Positions 34,691 through 46,366 of a stretch of 64,000 nt of DNA are shown here, one piece after another. The DNA is from Dactylorhiza incarnata. Its lineage: Eukaryota > Streptophyta > Magnoliopsida > Asparagales > Orchidaceae. Positions within the stretch are counted from its first letter, which is position 1. Every line of letters begins with the position of its first letter. The stretch spans positions 17,340,001 to 17,404,000 of the forward strand of contig JAWHQI010000019.1 of NCBI GenBank assembly GCA_033032865.1, in the 5' to 3' direction. Both the position numbers and the translations under genes were made by a program. The notes beneath the pieces were generated by a model. The model was not told the origin of the DNA, did no database searches, and worked only from the letters and a program-made list of their open reading frames with translations.

Positions 34691-36096
34691 TCAAAGTTTT
34701 CTTTTCTTATAAGAACAACATTCAGGAGAGTCAACAACTGCTTCTTTCCCTTTCACTGAAGCATCACCCATGTCATCAACAACAGTGTTATCTTGACCTG
34801 GAAGCTTCTTCTTTTCAGCATTGGCAGCCTTGATATCATCAATTCTTTTCTTGTTCTCTTGCCTTTGGAAATACATATATGGTTTTGAAATGTATCTAGA
34901 GGGCATTTTCTTTGGATTTTCCTTTCTTACCAGATTTGCTTTAAAAATTTTATCCCTCTTAGTATTTCTCTCCAAATGCTTTATCCATTCTTCAAATGGA
35001 TATAACTTGTCAATATCTGTACACACCTGACCATTGGTTATCCAGGAATTTAGTATGATGTCCTTGGAGTCATCACTCCATTGCTCATGGTCAGGGTAAT
35101 TATTCTGCACCTCCCTTTGCTTGGCCATAAATTCTTCAGCCAGCATTACACTCTCCCTTTCCCTTCTCTTTTTCAGATTCTTATCTTGGGCAATTGCCTC
35201 TTGATGAGGGAAATCCCAGTCTTCTGCCCTATTGACATCTAGGATAGGAAGATTCAGAGCTATCCTTGTCCCTTGTAGAACTTTCAGGGTGAGGTCAGAA
35301 ATTATGATAGCATTTGTGTCCTCCCCCTATCTGGCTTCTTCATATATCTTTTGATGGAGGTCTTGCTTAGCTGCAGTTATTGTGCCAGAGAGGGTTTGGA
35401 ACACATTCTCTATATCAGATTGAAGCACACCTGTTAACTTTCCTACTTCTTCATGTAAGTGCGAAGACGTGGCTCTCTCAGCAATGGATTGGGAGACAGA
35501 TGCAATTTTTGCTTTCAGCTCTTCCTTGTACCTGTCAGCTTCTTCATTTAACTGGATGGTAGTGGAATAGACATACTCTTGGAGATGATTGCCTGACTTT
35601 TCTATCACTTCATCTGTTTGACTGACATAATTCTTGACATATTTCATGTCCTATTCAGACAGCTGGAGGTGTTTGTCCATAGATCTTAGAATGTTATTAT
35701 GAGAAATTACAGATTTTTCAGCCAGATCAAACCATTTGGACATTTGTTTGTTGAGTATTTCAGTGTTTTCCTTTATTTCCTTGACCTCAGACATGACTTT
35801 AGCTTTCACATTCTTGATGGACTGATCCACATATTCCTTTACTGAGGTAACTGATTTATCTTGATTAGTTTGCATGGAGGTGAGATGAGACTGAAGTAGC
35901 AGGTTTATGGCATTGAGAAGAGCCTCATTGGGTGAGGTGGAGGAGGAGGCTTGCTGAATGTTGATAACAGCAGCTGGGGCATCATCCTGCTCATCTTCAG
36001 TGTCAACATCTTGATGATCACTTAGATTGACATCACCAGCATTATTATCCTCCTCCCCCTCAGAGAGAGCATCCTTTTCTGTTGAGTCTAGGAATG

Positions 36097-36163
36097 CTGG
36101 GACAATTAGTTGGAGTTAGATTGAACTACTTAGAGGTTCTAAGGATAATAATGTAAGATTTAC
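36097..36163 (-). other. 67-bp intron C in Copia-C extra ORF
   Basis: The donor GTAAATC follows ...GTTCTAG and the acceptor ...TTGTCCCAG precedes CATTCCTAGA. Splicing joins G+CA into one codon and keeps the frame (EVL-A-FLDST). Phase 1. Confidence 0.65.
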
Positions 36164-36247
36164 CTAGAACCTCATCTTTCTCTGTAGGAGGAGCATTCCG
36201 CACCTCCCCCTCAGATAAATCAACTTGAATGGATGAATCTAGGAATT

Positions 36248-36314
36248 CTAGAACAAGAATTGTAGAGTTAGATTTTATGATTCTGAATGTTTAGGCTGGG
36301 GTTTTAGGGCATAC
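36248..36314 (-). other. 67-bp intron B in Copia-C extra ORF
   Basis: The donor GTATGCCC and the acceptor TTCTTGTTCTAG give the join DQVI-K-FLDSS in frame. Phase 1. Same length as intron C and similar in its 3' half (AATCTAACTC shared), suggesting duplication of an exon-intron unit. Confidence 0.65.
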
Positions 36315-36596
36315 TAATAACCTGATCTTTATCAGCTGATGGATCTTGTGGCTGCTCCCCCTCAGATGGGGCATCAGATGAACCTTATGGAGGGAAAGAC
36401 CAAAGGGCTGGTTCATTATCAGAATTAAGTCTAATTCCTTCTTCAAGATTGAAAATGAATTTGTCAATCTGACCTTGCACATCTTGAGGTGATGGCCTTC
36501 TGTCTTCATCAACATCATTGATGTTTGAGATGTCTAGGGAGGCTTGATCTTGTTGTTGCTCCCCCTCAGATGGAGCAGACATCAGTTCTTGAGTAT

Positions 36597-36696
36597 CTGG
36601 GGTGAACATTATTTAAATTTCAGATTTGACTAACTGTGGTGATTAGCTATAATCAATTACTTAAATGTGTTGTGAAGAATTTGAGGTATTAGTTAC
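36597..36696 (-). other. 100-bp intron A in Copia-C extra ORF
   Basis: The donor GTAACTAA follows ACTTCTG and the acceptor TTCACCCCAG precedes ATACTCAAG. The join makes G+AT (Asp) and keeps the frame. Unspliced, the segment contains several stops. Phase 1. Confidence 0.65.
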
Positions 36697-37617
36697 CAGA
36701 AGTTATGACTTTATCCAGCTGTTGTGGGTGGACAGAGTTAGCTGGCATATCAACTTGTGTGGCCTCCTTGTCAATAATGATGTGTGAACCAATGTCAGCA
36801 CCAACATCTTCATCTCTATCTGAATGATCAGACTCAGAACTGGACATGATCAGCCTTGCTTTCTTAGAAGATGAGGGGGTTATCTTCTCGTTTCCTTTAG
36901 TTTCAAAGGGCTGACTCATAGGCAATACCCTGGTGAATCTTTCTAAAGTCTTGATGTCCATTCTCTTGAGATAGTGAAGATTTGCTCCTTTGGATGTGTT
37001 GAACTTGTCATGGTAGGTTTGAAGGAGGTACAAGGAGAGAATTCTTCCCATATTGGGTACCTGAAGGCATTCCTTTATTCTTTGAAAGATGACCTCTCCC
37101 CAAGAGGTTTTCTTTTTCAGAATTATTCTTGTCATGAGGTCAAACATGTACTGTGAGATTGTATCGTGGGACCCTAGTTTGCAAAGAATGGCTTTTCCCA
37201 CAATATCTGATAAAAGTTTTCCCTTTTGGTTGAAGAATTTCCTCTTCAATGAGCCAATTTTGGCATCATTGTACTCAATCCATTTTAGAGCCTTTTTCTT
37301 GTCTTTTTCAGAAATGTCATCCTCCTCACTTGGACTGCAGGATGTAAGATGTAATGCTTTTTGTAGTTTTGTTTGGGGTTATCTTGATTCTATCTTCTCC
37401 AATCTTTGACTTGAGGGAGCATTTGGAGGTGGACAACTTGACATTACCAAACCATTCCAGAACTTCAGTTCGGAGAATGACACAGGATTCAGATAGTAGA
37501 AATTCTAGACCTTGGTCTTCTAGGAGTTGAATCACTCCCTTAATTACTTCTGGAGCATGGGAAAACCCATGCCTTACTATCTCATATCCTTCAAGAAGAT
37601 CTTTAGAGCTTTTGGGA

Positions 37618-40141
37618 ATGGGGGCTGTTGGCTATTTATTCTCTAATTGGGGGCTGCTTCTATTTTATTTCCTTGTCTAAATGGGGGCTACTGCTATGTT
37701 ATTCTGTTGGGGCTATTCTACCTTCTTCTCTTGTTTTTTGAAGTTGTTTGCTTATGATTAGGGGCTGCTATAAGAGCTATTGTTATGCTTATGCATTTTG
37801 TTGGGGGCTGCATCTTGTTCCTTGTCTAAATAAGGGCTACTGCTATGCTTTAAATCAGTTGGGTCTTTCAATTTTGTTTGGGCTGCTATCTATATAATCT
37901 AGTTGGGATTTTATTTAGGGGCTGCCTCTTTTACTTGCTAATTGGGGGCTGCTTCCTGTCTTTGTTAAATCGGGGCTGCTTTTTATACTTGCTAATCGGG
38001 GGGCTGCTGTTACCCTCTTTCCTTGTCTAATGGGGGCTGCCTTATAAAATTTGGTTTGGGGCGGCTGAAGTTGGATCCTTGGGATATTTCTGTTATTTTG
38101 GGCTGCTTTGCATCACTCTTGGGTTTGATTACTTGCAAAAATTCTGCGCGCTTCGCTTATAAGTGGCTAGAAATATATAATAGTGTGGTGGTTCTATTTG
38201 CTAACTCCGCGACATACTTAATTGGTTGAGTTTGGATGGTTGCGACCATTTTTACACGAAATCTTCCTTGCTAATTTCTGTGTCTAGTTCTCGATGATTC
38301 AACGAAGCCTTTAGATCGCTAACTTGAAAGGGGTGTAGATAAATTTCGGCTTCGAACTTTATATCCGTACCGGTTATCGTCAGTTTCACACTTATAGTAA
38401 GATATCAAATGCTATTGTATAATTTGGTTTGCATATGTGCCAGTAGCAGGTTCATTCACGCATGCTGCTAACAAGTTTTGTTGGATATGATTTTGACTGG
38501 AGTGTGGGTGGACGTAGGGGCCCTCACCACAGTGGTATTGGGTGAACCGTTGAGTATTGTTCTGGTGTTTGGCCTTCGTGATGAGTTCACCTTCGTCTCG
38601 TTCCGACACCAAGCCTTACATGGTGTCGTCTTGCTAAATTCTTCTACCTTGTGGTAAGTTAAGTGTTGATCTATTGATTTACTGCTGAATCCAGTGCTTA
38701 CTAATCCTCTCGTCTTGGGTTGTGTATAAAAACCATTTGTCATCCTGTTTTCCCTGTCTGACACTCCTCTGTTTGTTCTGTTGGATTTATGAGCTAAGTA
38801 TGCTATATTGTCTAATTATCCGGGATAGTTTTGGTGAGTGGTTCTTGATCTCTATGATCTTCGTTGTCTAATATTTTGAGCGTTCTCTGGTGAACTACAA
38901 TGTGGTTTATTTATATACTTATATATATACATATACTTATATATATGATTATGCACCCCTGCTTTTAGTGCTATGTGTGAGTCTGTTGAGCGTGTGAGCT
39001 AAAAGTCACCACCACAGTGCCTCTTTTGGGCTGTTGGTTTGGGTGGATTGGAGTCACCACCGCAGCACTCCTGTTTGGTTTTTGGTCTGCGGGCACTTGT
39101 GGAAGATACCACCGTCGCAGTGCCTTCTTTTGGGGGACGCTCTTCCCTCGAGCTGATCAGTCTCAAGTTCTTATAAACATATATGCTTATATATGTGTAT
39201 TATGATATTATATGTATGACCATCACCTCTGAGCCGCAATGGCGGACACGTGGTGGGCTTTGATTGTTTTGGCTAATACCGTCTACTGCAGGCTTTTCCT
39301 CCTACCGAGTGCACTCGTTTGAGTTGGCTCGAGTTGTTGTTAGATTATAGATGTTGATCTGCTTAGTTATCCTTTCTGCAAATCTTTTATCTCTGATTGA
39401 TGCTAATCTTGGTTTTCTTGCACCCTTTGGGCTGAGGCATTCTTTTCTTATGAATGTCTCAGGTTCAGGTCTTTAGCTGCCGCAGGAGTTAGAGTGGTGT
39501 CATTCAGTTTCGCAGGCGAGGCCCTTCCTCTCTTCTAGGTAAGGGGCAGTTCTTTAGTTGTTGCCCTCTTTTGGGTATTTTCCTTCTTTTCTATGGGCTC
39601 GTGTCAGTTGTTGACGCCCATAGCTCTAGTTTTCTTGTACTAGTTTACTTGCTAGTTGTTTTGCTGTTACTTTCAGGTTGTTTACCTACTTGCTCTCTGG
39701 GAAGCTTTATGCTAGGATGCATTAGTTACTTTATTGGTATAAAAATGTCATTTTTGCATATCATGATTTTAAATAAATGTCACATACTTTGTAGATCGTA
39801 GAAATTCCTTTCTTACTATACTAAACATAGATTTATGCATATCATTTCTTGGATGTTGATCTTCATGCTCATGTAGGCTAAAATGAACCTATTTTCCGCT
39901 GCATATGTATAGTTTTCTACTTGTGGACTAGATGATCCACCGGACCGAGGGACGCGGTCTTAAGCTAAAATGAAAATTCTCCTTTTAATCCAAACACATA
40001 TATGTCTTTTATAAATTTATCGTAAGGAGTGTTTGCCTGAGCGTCTATAGCCGTCTCCTGCAGGACGTGGCATCACGACGCGTATTTTCCCCTTGCTCTG
40101 ATAATATGTATTAAATTCGTGGGAAAATGCGGGTTGTGACA
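37618..40141 (+). repeat. Chromovirus 5' LTR, first 1.28 kb missing
   Basis: Aligns with 43825-46366 from ATGGGGGCTGTTGGC to the end GGGTTGTGACA. To the left of 37618 the sequence is Copia-C extra ORF, so this is a deletion junction. The first 500 bp are filled with interspersed GGGGGCTGCT words. An AT microsatellite lies near 38915-38945. Confidence 0.92.
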
Positions 40142-40142
40142 G

Positions 40143-40152
40143 TTGGTATCAG
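40143..40152 (+). other. Primer-binding site of the chromovirus
   Basis: TTGGTATCAGATG just after the LTR end TGTGACA; TGGTATCAGA fits initiator tRNA-Met. Confidence 0.88.
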
Positions 40153-40836
40153 ATGTAGGTTAGCCGGGTTACTGGAAATGGTCTGGTTGGCCCGGTTAAC
40201 CGTCTAGTGAGAATCGTTATTCATTGCATACACACACCAAGGGGTCATCAGTATGTCTTGGCTGAAGCATGAACACTACACTCATAGCATGATAAGAAGT
40301 ATATGGGGCATATTATGTAGTATGGGATGCATAATATGTGTTTGTATATGGATCCTCATAGGTGACAACATACGACTGTTATGTAGTATGGGATGCATAA
40401 CGTAGGTCGCATGCGTGCCCATTAGCTCATTTTTCTTTTTCGTTACATGTGATAATATGTAGTATGGGATGCATAGGATCGCATGTGTACGCCGCTCATA
40501 GCATGCATTAAGGCCTTTTTAGATTGCATAGCACTGCATATACATTATAACATAGCATTAGCACACGTGCCAAGCTAAAGACATACATGATGATGCTTGT
40601 ACACACATGATTTGAAATAATTTTTTTTTGCAGTCATGCATTTATATTATATGCACATAAGTTGATAGGATGATGGTATATCATCCTAAGTTAAGCATAA
40701 CATCATTTTATGAATTCCCAGAGCAAGGTAACAGCAAGAGCAAGTATCTAATCTTTTCTGATCTGTATCGAGTTAGGAAATTCAATTTCCTAGCTGTTGC
40801 GTCTTAAGCTAGGTGTAGTGTTGTGTTTGTTCATAA
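40153..40836. other. Leader region of the chromovirus
   Basis: Non-coding. It contains four spaced copies of the phrase TATGTAGTATGGGATGCATA or parts of it (about 40314-40470), an imperfect local repeat. Most of the gag N-terminus expected here is not recognisable. Confidence 0.5.
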
Positions 40837-41340
40837 TTGCAGTCGGTGACTCCAGAGCATAGTGCGTCAGAGTCGACTCCCCAGCTAGAGGGCGAGTCTT
40901 CGGGTGCGAGCAGTGAAGCGGTAATTGGGGAGTTGCGTCAGAGTAACGAGGTGTTGTTGAGGCAAGTGGTCGAGATGCAGGTGCAAATTCAGACTTTGAT
41001 GACAGCTACTTTTGGGCAGCAGCCTAGGGTGCAAAATCCTGTTGTGAGTCAGGATGCGGTGTCGAGGAAGGGAAAGAGGAAGGTTGTTAATAGTGGCAGC
41101 CCTGCCCCAAGTAAGAAGGGCAAGCAGGAGTTGGATCTTCAAGGTGCTCCGAAGAATATCTGTTATTGCACTTTTTGCAGAAAGATGGGGCTCGATCTTA
41201 CCCAGTATTGGAAGAAGGTTAAGTCCTGTGAGTATTGTGGGAAAAGAGGGCATGATGCGACTCGATGCCAGTTGAAGGATAGGACGTGCTATCAGTGCAG
41301 GAAGAAAGGGCATGTGAAATCCCAGTGTTCACAGTTCTAG
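40837..41340 (+). pseudogene. Chromovirus gag C-terminus with CCHC zinc knuckles
   Basis: An open frame of 167 codons without a certain start. Residues 20-60 are predicted helical (ELRQSNEVLLRQVVEMQVQ). A basic linker follows, then a degenerate first knuckle (CTFCRKMGLDLTQYW) and two intact CX2CX4HX4C knuckles, CEYCGKRGHDATRC and CYQCRKKGHVKSQC, ending at the stop 41338. These bind RNA during packaging. The capsid core usually found upstream is absent, so this is a deleted gag. Confidence 0.85.
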
Positions 41341-41584
41341 TTGGCCGGCCAGCAGCTTGCTCTTACGGCTCTGGCACCGCCACCCGCCTCAGCAGCGATA
41401 GTTAGATCGAGGAGAGGCCGAGTTTAATTTAGTAGCAAATGATGGAGAGCAGTTTTTCCCCTCGGTAATTCGAGGTTAGATTCTAATCTAATTCTTAACT
41501 TTCAGCTTTGGTTCTAGTTTGTTTTCGCTCGTTTAGTTGTGTATCCAACCTTATGGGAGAGTTTAAGGTATATAACCTTTAGGC

Positions 41585-42500
41585 GCACGTTCCTTTCGAT
41601 TCTGGTGCTACCCGCTCGTGCGTGGCTAGGACTTTAGTAGAGCGTCGTGGTTTGACCCTCGATCGGGTTGGTGATCCCCTTAGTGTTATGTTTCCCTTCT
41701 GTTGCTTCTGTGGTGTCGAATCAGGGTTTTCAGGGTTGTCCTGTCCTCTTAGGTGGTTTCGTAACTTTTGTTAATCTAAAGGTGCTAGACCTGGAGTTTT
41801 CGTTGTGATTTTTGGGTTTGGGCTGGTTGTCCAGGTTTGATGCTGTTATCCAACGCAAGGTAAAGCGTTTGGTCTTTAAGCTGTACATCGATCAACCCTC
41901 GAGCGTGTTTGGCTTTCTGCGCTATGTTTTCCCCGATTATTTCCGCGGTGTGTGCTAGGAGCCTTTAGTTTTCAATGGTGTTGTTGTGTATCGAGGATTT
42001 ACTTCCCTGTGGTGCGAGATCTCGCTGATGTCTTCGCCGTTAGTCTCCCTGATTTTCTACCTGTGAGAGTTGAGGAGTTTGTTTCTGACCTTGAGCCGGG
42101 TACCCGTCCTTTTGCTAAGGCACCGTACCCTTTGGCCCCGCGTGTGTTGCGAGAGTTACGCACTCAGTTAGATGAGTGGTTGCAGTGTGGCTTTTTCCTG
42201 GCCTAGTTCCTCGCCCTGGATTGCTCTCGTCGTGTTCGTAAAGAAGAAAGTTAGTTCAGTGTTTTCGAAGGCTGATCTTCGTGTAGGCTTCCTTTAGTTG
42301 GGGATCCGCCTGTCAGATGTTCCGCGATCCGCTTTCTGTTCTCGGTTTGGACATTTCGAGTTCTTGGTTATGCCCCTTTTTTTCATTTTGGGTAATTTTA
42401 TCCGCATCTGCTTTCCTAGCCCTCTTAGGTTAGCGTTTCTATCCCGTGAGCGTTAGCTTATCTCCCCCTTGCCCTTTCTCATTCTTTTGTATTCTAAGTT
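41585..42500 (+). pseudogene. Chromovirus protease and fragmentary reverse transcriptase
   Basis: The protease is seen as VPFDSGATRSCVARTLVERR (about 41588-41648) with an intact DSGA active site, followed by SVMFPF. RT starts with VVRDLADVFAVSLPDFLPV and KAPYPLAPRVLRELRTQLDEW (about 42010-42190). After SSPW and VFVKKK (near 42240) the sequence jumps to VFSKADLR and FGHFEFLVMP (about 42260-42370), so roughly 45 codons including the first catalytic-region motifs are missing. Nothing of the YVDD region, RNase H or integrase follows. Several stops are present. Confidence 0.85.
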
Positions 42501-42527
42501 TCGGTTCTAAGTTTCGGGGCGAAACCT

Positions 42528-42545
42528 TTTGTTAGGAGGGGTGGC
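42528..42545 (+). other. Polypurine tract of the chromovirus
   Basis: GTTAGGAGGGGTGGC directly before the 3' LTR start TGTAACGCCC. Confidence 0.75.
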
Positions 42546-43368
42546 TGTAACGCCCCGGGGTTTTTCTTATAACTATTTTATTAAAACATATGGAATTTAT
42601 GATAATTATTTGAAAGCGAGATTCTAATTCAGGGTGTCGATGCGCAGGGGCGTTACCGTTCGGAATCGTCGTCGTCGTCCGGCGAGTTAACTCTAGATGG
42701 GGGCGTAAATGCGGTAATATGTATGTAATTGCGTATATATATACGTATACATTAAATATTAAGGTGCAAAGATTATATATAAAGATTTATACAAACATAA
42801 ATACAATATATATACATATATATATATGTATACAATTTGGGATACTTTAGGCTTTATGTTTATATGCAGGTGGATATATATACGATCATATATAACATAT
42901 ATATATAAGTTATATATAAAGCTTATATATATAAAAGTTTTTATATTTATTTTATACACTTATTAGCTAAACCCCCCTTCCAAAAGCCAATCCTGCTCTC
43001 ACACTCCCCGATGTCTTCAAGTTGCCGATATGGAGATGGCGGCGAGGTAGGGTTTCGTCGGTCTTGCCGCGATCCGGCGAGTCGTCCATCGAATCCAGGC
43101 AAGAAAACCTTTCCCTTTCTCCCTCTCTTCTTCTCTTTTGCTGGATCTCTTCCTTGTTGGTGATTTTCCTGGACCTAAGTGCAGAAACTTGAATTTTGTT
43201 GACACAATGCTTGGATCATTTTGGGGCTCGATCTTCTGTTTTTTTTGTTACTGAATTGGGGCTGCTATCCTCTCAATCTATTGTTGTATTTATTATTTGG
43301 GGGCTGCTATGTATACAATCTGGTTGGGTAAATGTTGGTTTGCTATGGGGTTGCTTTACAAATTATGT

Positions 43369-43421
<53 letters not shown>

Positions 43422-46366
43422 CTATGCTTGGTCCCAAACTGCTTCTTTAAGCTCTACTAGAATTTATTATGGGGGGACTGCTTTATAGCTTTGCGTTGGG
43501 GGCTGCTAATTTAATCGTTTAGATTGGGGGCTGCTTCTTACTTGTTTAATAGGGGGGCCGCTGCTATGATTTTCTATTGGGGCTGCTCTACCTTCTTTTA
43601 CTTGCTAATTGGGGGCTGCCTTACATATGTTCTGATTTGTGGAGGGGGATGCTGGTATATAATTTAATATGGGGTGCTCTTATGCTTTTGTAGGGTGGTT
43701 GTTTCCTATTTTGTTCATTGGGGGCTGCCTCTTATGTTGTTGTAGGGTGGCTGTTTCCTATTTTGTTCATTGGGGCTGCATGGTTTATACTCTGTTTAGG
43801 GGGATGCTTCTCAAGTATTGTTGATGGGGGCTGTTGGCTATTTATTCTCTAATTGGGGGCTGCTTCTATTTTATTTCCTTGTCTAAATGGGGGCTGCTGC
43901 TATGTTATTCTGTTGGGGCTATTCTACATCCTTCTCTTATTTTTTTGAAGTTGTTTGCTTATGATTAGGGGCTGCTATAGGAGCTGTTGTTATGCTTATG
44001 CATTTTATTGGGGGCTGCATCTTGTTCCTTGTCTAAATAAGGGCTACTGCTATGCTTTAAATCAGTTGGGTGTTTCAATTTTGTTTGGGCTGCTATCTAT
44101 ATAATCCAGTTGGGATTTTATTTAGGGGTTGCCTCTTTTACTTGCTAATTGGGGGCTACTTCCTGTCTTTGTTAAATCGGGGCTGCTTATTATACTTGCT
44201 AATCGGGGGGGGGGGGGGGGGGGCTGCTGTTACCCTCTTTCCTTGTCTAATGGGGGCTGCCTTGTAAAATTTGGTTTGGGGCGGCTGAAGTTGGATCCTT
44301 GGGATATTTCTGTTCTTTTGGGCTGCTTTGCATCACTCTTGGGTTTTATTACTTGCAAAAATTCGGCGCGCTTCGCTTATAAGTGGCTAGAAATATATAA
44401 TAGTGTGGTGGTTCTATTTGCTAACTCCACGACATACTTAATTGGTTGAGTTTGGATGGTTGCGGCCATTTTTACACGAAATCTTCCTTGCTAATTTCTG
44501 TGTCTAGTTCTTGATGATTCAACGAAGCCTTTAGATCGCTAACTTGAAAGGAGTGTAGATAAATTTCGGCTTCGAACTTTATATCCGTACCGGTTATCGT
44601 CAGTTTCACACTTGTAGTAAGATATCAAATGCTATTGTATAATTTGGTTTGCATATGTGCCAGTAGCAGGTTCATTCACGCATGCTGCTAACAAGTTTTG
44701 TTGGATATGATTTTGACTGGAGTGTGGGTGGACGTAGGGGCCCTCACCACAGTGGTTTTGGGTGAACCATTGAGTATTGTTCTGGTGTTTGGCCTTCGTG
44801 ATGAGTTCACCTTTGTCTCATTCCGACACCAAGCCTTGCATGGTGTCGTCTTGCTAAATTCTTCGAACTTGTGGTAAGTTAAGTGCTGATCTATTGATTA
44901 ACTGCTGAATCCAGTGCTTACTAATCCTCTCGTCTTGGGTTGTGGATAAAAACCATTTGTCATCCTATTTTCCCTGTCTGACACTCCTCTGTTTGTTTTG
45001 TTGGATTTATGAGCTAAGTATGCTATGTTGTCTAATTATCCGGGATAGTTTTGGTGAGTGGTTCTTGATCTCTATGATCTTCGTTGTCTAATGTTTTGAG
45101 CGTTCTCTGGTGAACTACACTGTGGTTTATTTATATACTTATATATATATACAATATACTTATATATATGATTATGCACCCCTGCTTCTGGTGCTATGTG
45201 TGAGACTGTTGAGCGTGTGAGCTAAAAGTCACAGCCACAGTGCCTCTTTTGGGCTGTTGGTTTGGGTGGATTGGAGTCACCGTCGCAGCACTCCTGTTTG
45301 GTTTTTTGGGCTGCGGGCGCTTATGGAAGATACCACCGACGCAGTGCCTTGTTTTGGGGGACGCTCTTCCCTCGAACTGATCAGTCTCAAGATCTTATAA
45401 ACATATATGCTTATATATGTGTATTATGATATTATATGTATGACCATCACCTCTGAGCCGCAATGGCGGACACGTGGTGGGCTTTGATTGTTTTGGCTAA
45501 TACCGTCTGGAGCAGGCTTTTTCTTCTACCGAGTGCACTCGTTTGAGCTGGCTCGAGTTGTTGTTAGATTATAGATGTTGATCTGCTTAGTTATCCTTTC
45601 TGCAAATCTTTTATCTCTGATTGATGCTAATCTTGGTTTTCTTGCACCCTTTGGACTGAGGCATTCTTTTCTTATGAATGTCTCAGGTTCAGGACTTTAG
45701 CTGCCACAGGAGTTAGAACGGTGTCGTTCAGTTTCCCTGTCGAGGCCCTTCCGCTCTTCTAGGTAAGGGGCAGTTCTTTAGTTGTTGCCCTCTTTTGGGT
45801 GTTTTCCTTCTTTTCTATGGGCTCGTGTCAGTTGTTGACGCCCATAGCTCTAGTTTTCTTGTACTAGTTTATTTGCTAGTTATTTTGCTGTTACTTTCAG
45901 GTTGTTTACCTACTTGCTCTCTGGGAAGCTTTATGCTAGGATGCATTAGTTACTTTATTGGTATAAAAATGTCATTTTTGCATATCATGATTTTAAATAA
46001 ATGTCACATACTTTGTAGATCATAGAAATTCCTTTCTTACTATACTAAACATAGATTTTATGCATATCATTTCTTGGATGTTGATCTTCATGCTCATGTA
46101 GGCTAAAATGAACCCATTTTCCGCTGCGTATGTATAGTTTTCTACTTGTGGACTAGATGATCCACCGGACCGAGGGACGCGGTCTTAAGCTAAAATGAAA
46201 ATACTCTTTTTAATCCAAACACATATATGTCTTTTATAAATTTATCGTAAGGAGTGTTTGCCTGAGCGTCTGTAGTCGTCTCCTGCAGGACGTGGCATCA
46301 CGACGTGTATTTTCACCTTGCTCTGATAATATGTATTAAATTCGGGGGAAAATGCGGGTTGTGACA
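42546..46366 (+). repeat. Chromovirus 3' LTR (3.8 kb)
   Basis: TGTAACGCCCC...GTTGTGACA, 3821 bp. The first part is AT-rich (42720-42960, many TATATA). From 43200 to 44300 it is packed with TTGGGGGCTGCT words at irregular 30-60 bp spacing, two of which have grown into G53 (43369-43421) and G19 (44205-44223). The remainder pairs with 37618-40141. The small open frames in both copies (for example 39571 and 45795) are shared LTR sequence, not genes. Confidence 0.92.
43369..43421 (+). repeat. Poly(G) run, 53 bases
   Basis: An uninterrupted G53 sits at the position of a GGGGGCTGCT word (followed by GCTATGC). The matching part of the 5' LTR is deleted, so ancestral length is not visible. Confidence 0.9.

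Larger units (their letters stand above)
34691..37617 (-). pseudogene. Copia-C extra ORF (aORF), spliced, 5' end truncated
   Basis: This is the homologue of the Copia-B extra ORF. The N-terminal domain (about 37617-36900) has YEIVRHGFSHAPEVIKG, VIQLLEDQGLEFLL, TEVLEWFGN, KLLSDIVGKAILCKLGSHD and KKKTSWGEVIFQRIKE. These match position by position FLSDIVGKVLLGKTTGHD and EKKKVNWGSILFGLIKK of Copia-B. Three phase-1 introns are legible: 36597-36696, 36248-36314 and 36097-36163. The exons between them carry repeated SEGE motifs. The C-terminal part is coiled coil (35650-35875, 35327-35647) and ends in a basic tail, CSYKKRKL, at 34691. A few stops (about 36388, 35650, 35326) break it. The start is lost at the junction with the chromovirus LTR. 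Function unknown, and the C-terminus is not alike to that of Copia-B. Confidence 0.8.
37618..46366 (+). mobile_element. Tekay-like chromovirus, 5' LTR truncated and pol deleted
   Basis: A truncated 5' LTR (37618-40141), primer site, gag zinc knuckles, protease and a fragmentary RT are followed by a purine tract and a 3.8 kb 3' LTR (42546-46366). RNase H, integrase and chromodomain are missing. LTR halves differ by few substitutions, so the insertion is relatively recent, but no left TSD can exist because the left end is gone. Confidence 0.88.

Noticed and set aside
43196..43488. Open frames with polyglycine
   Set aside because: Artefacts of the G53 run inside the chromovirus LTR.
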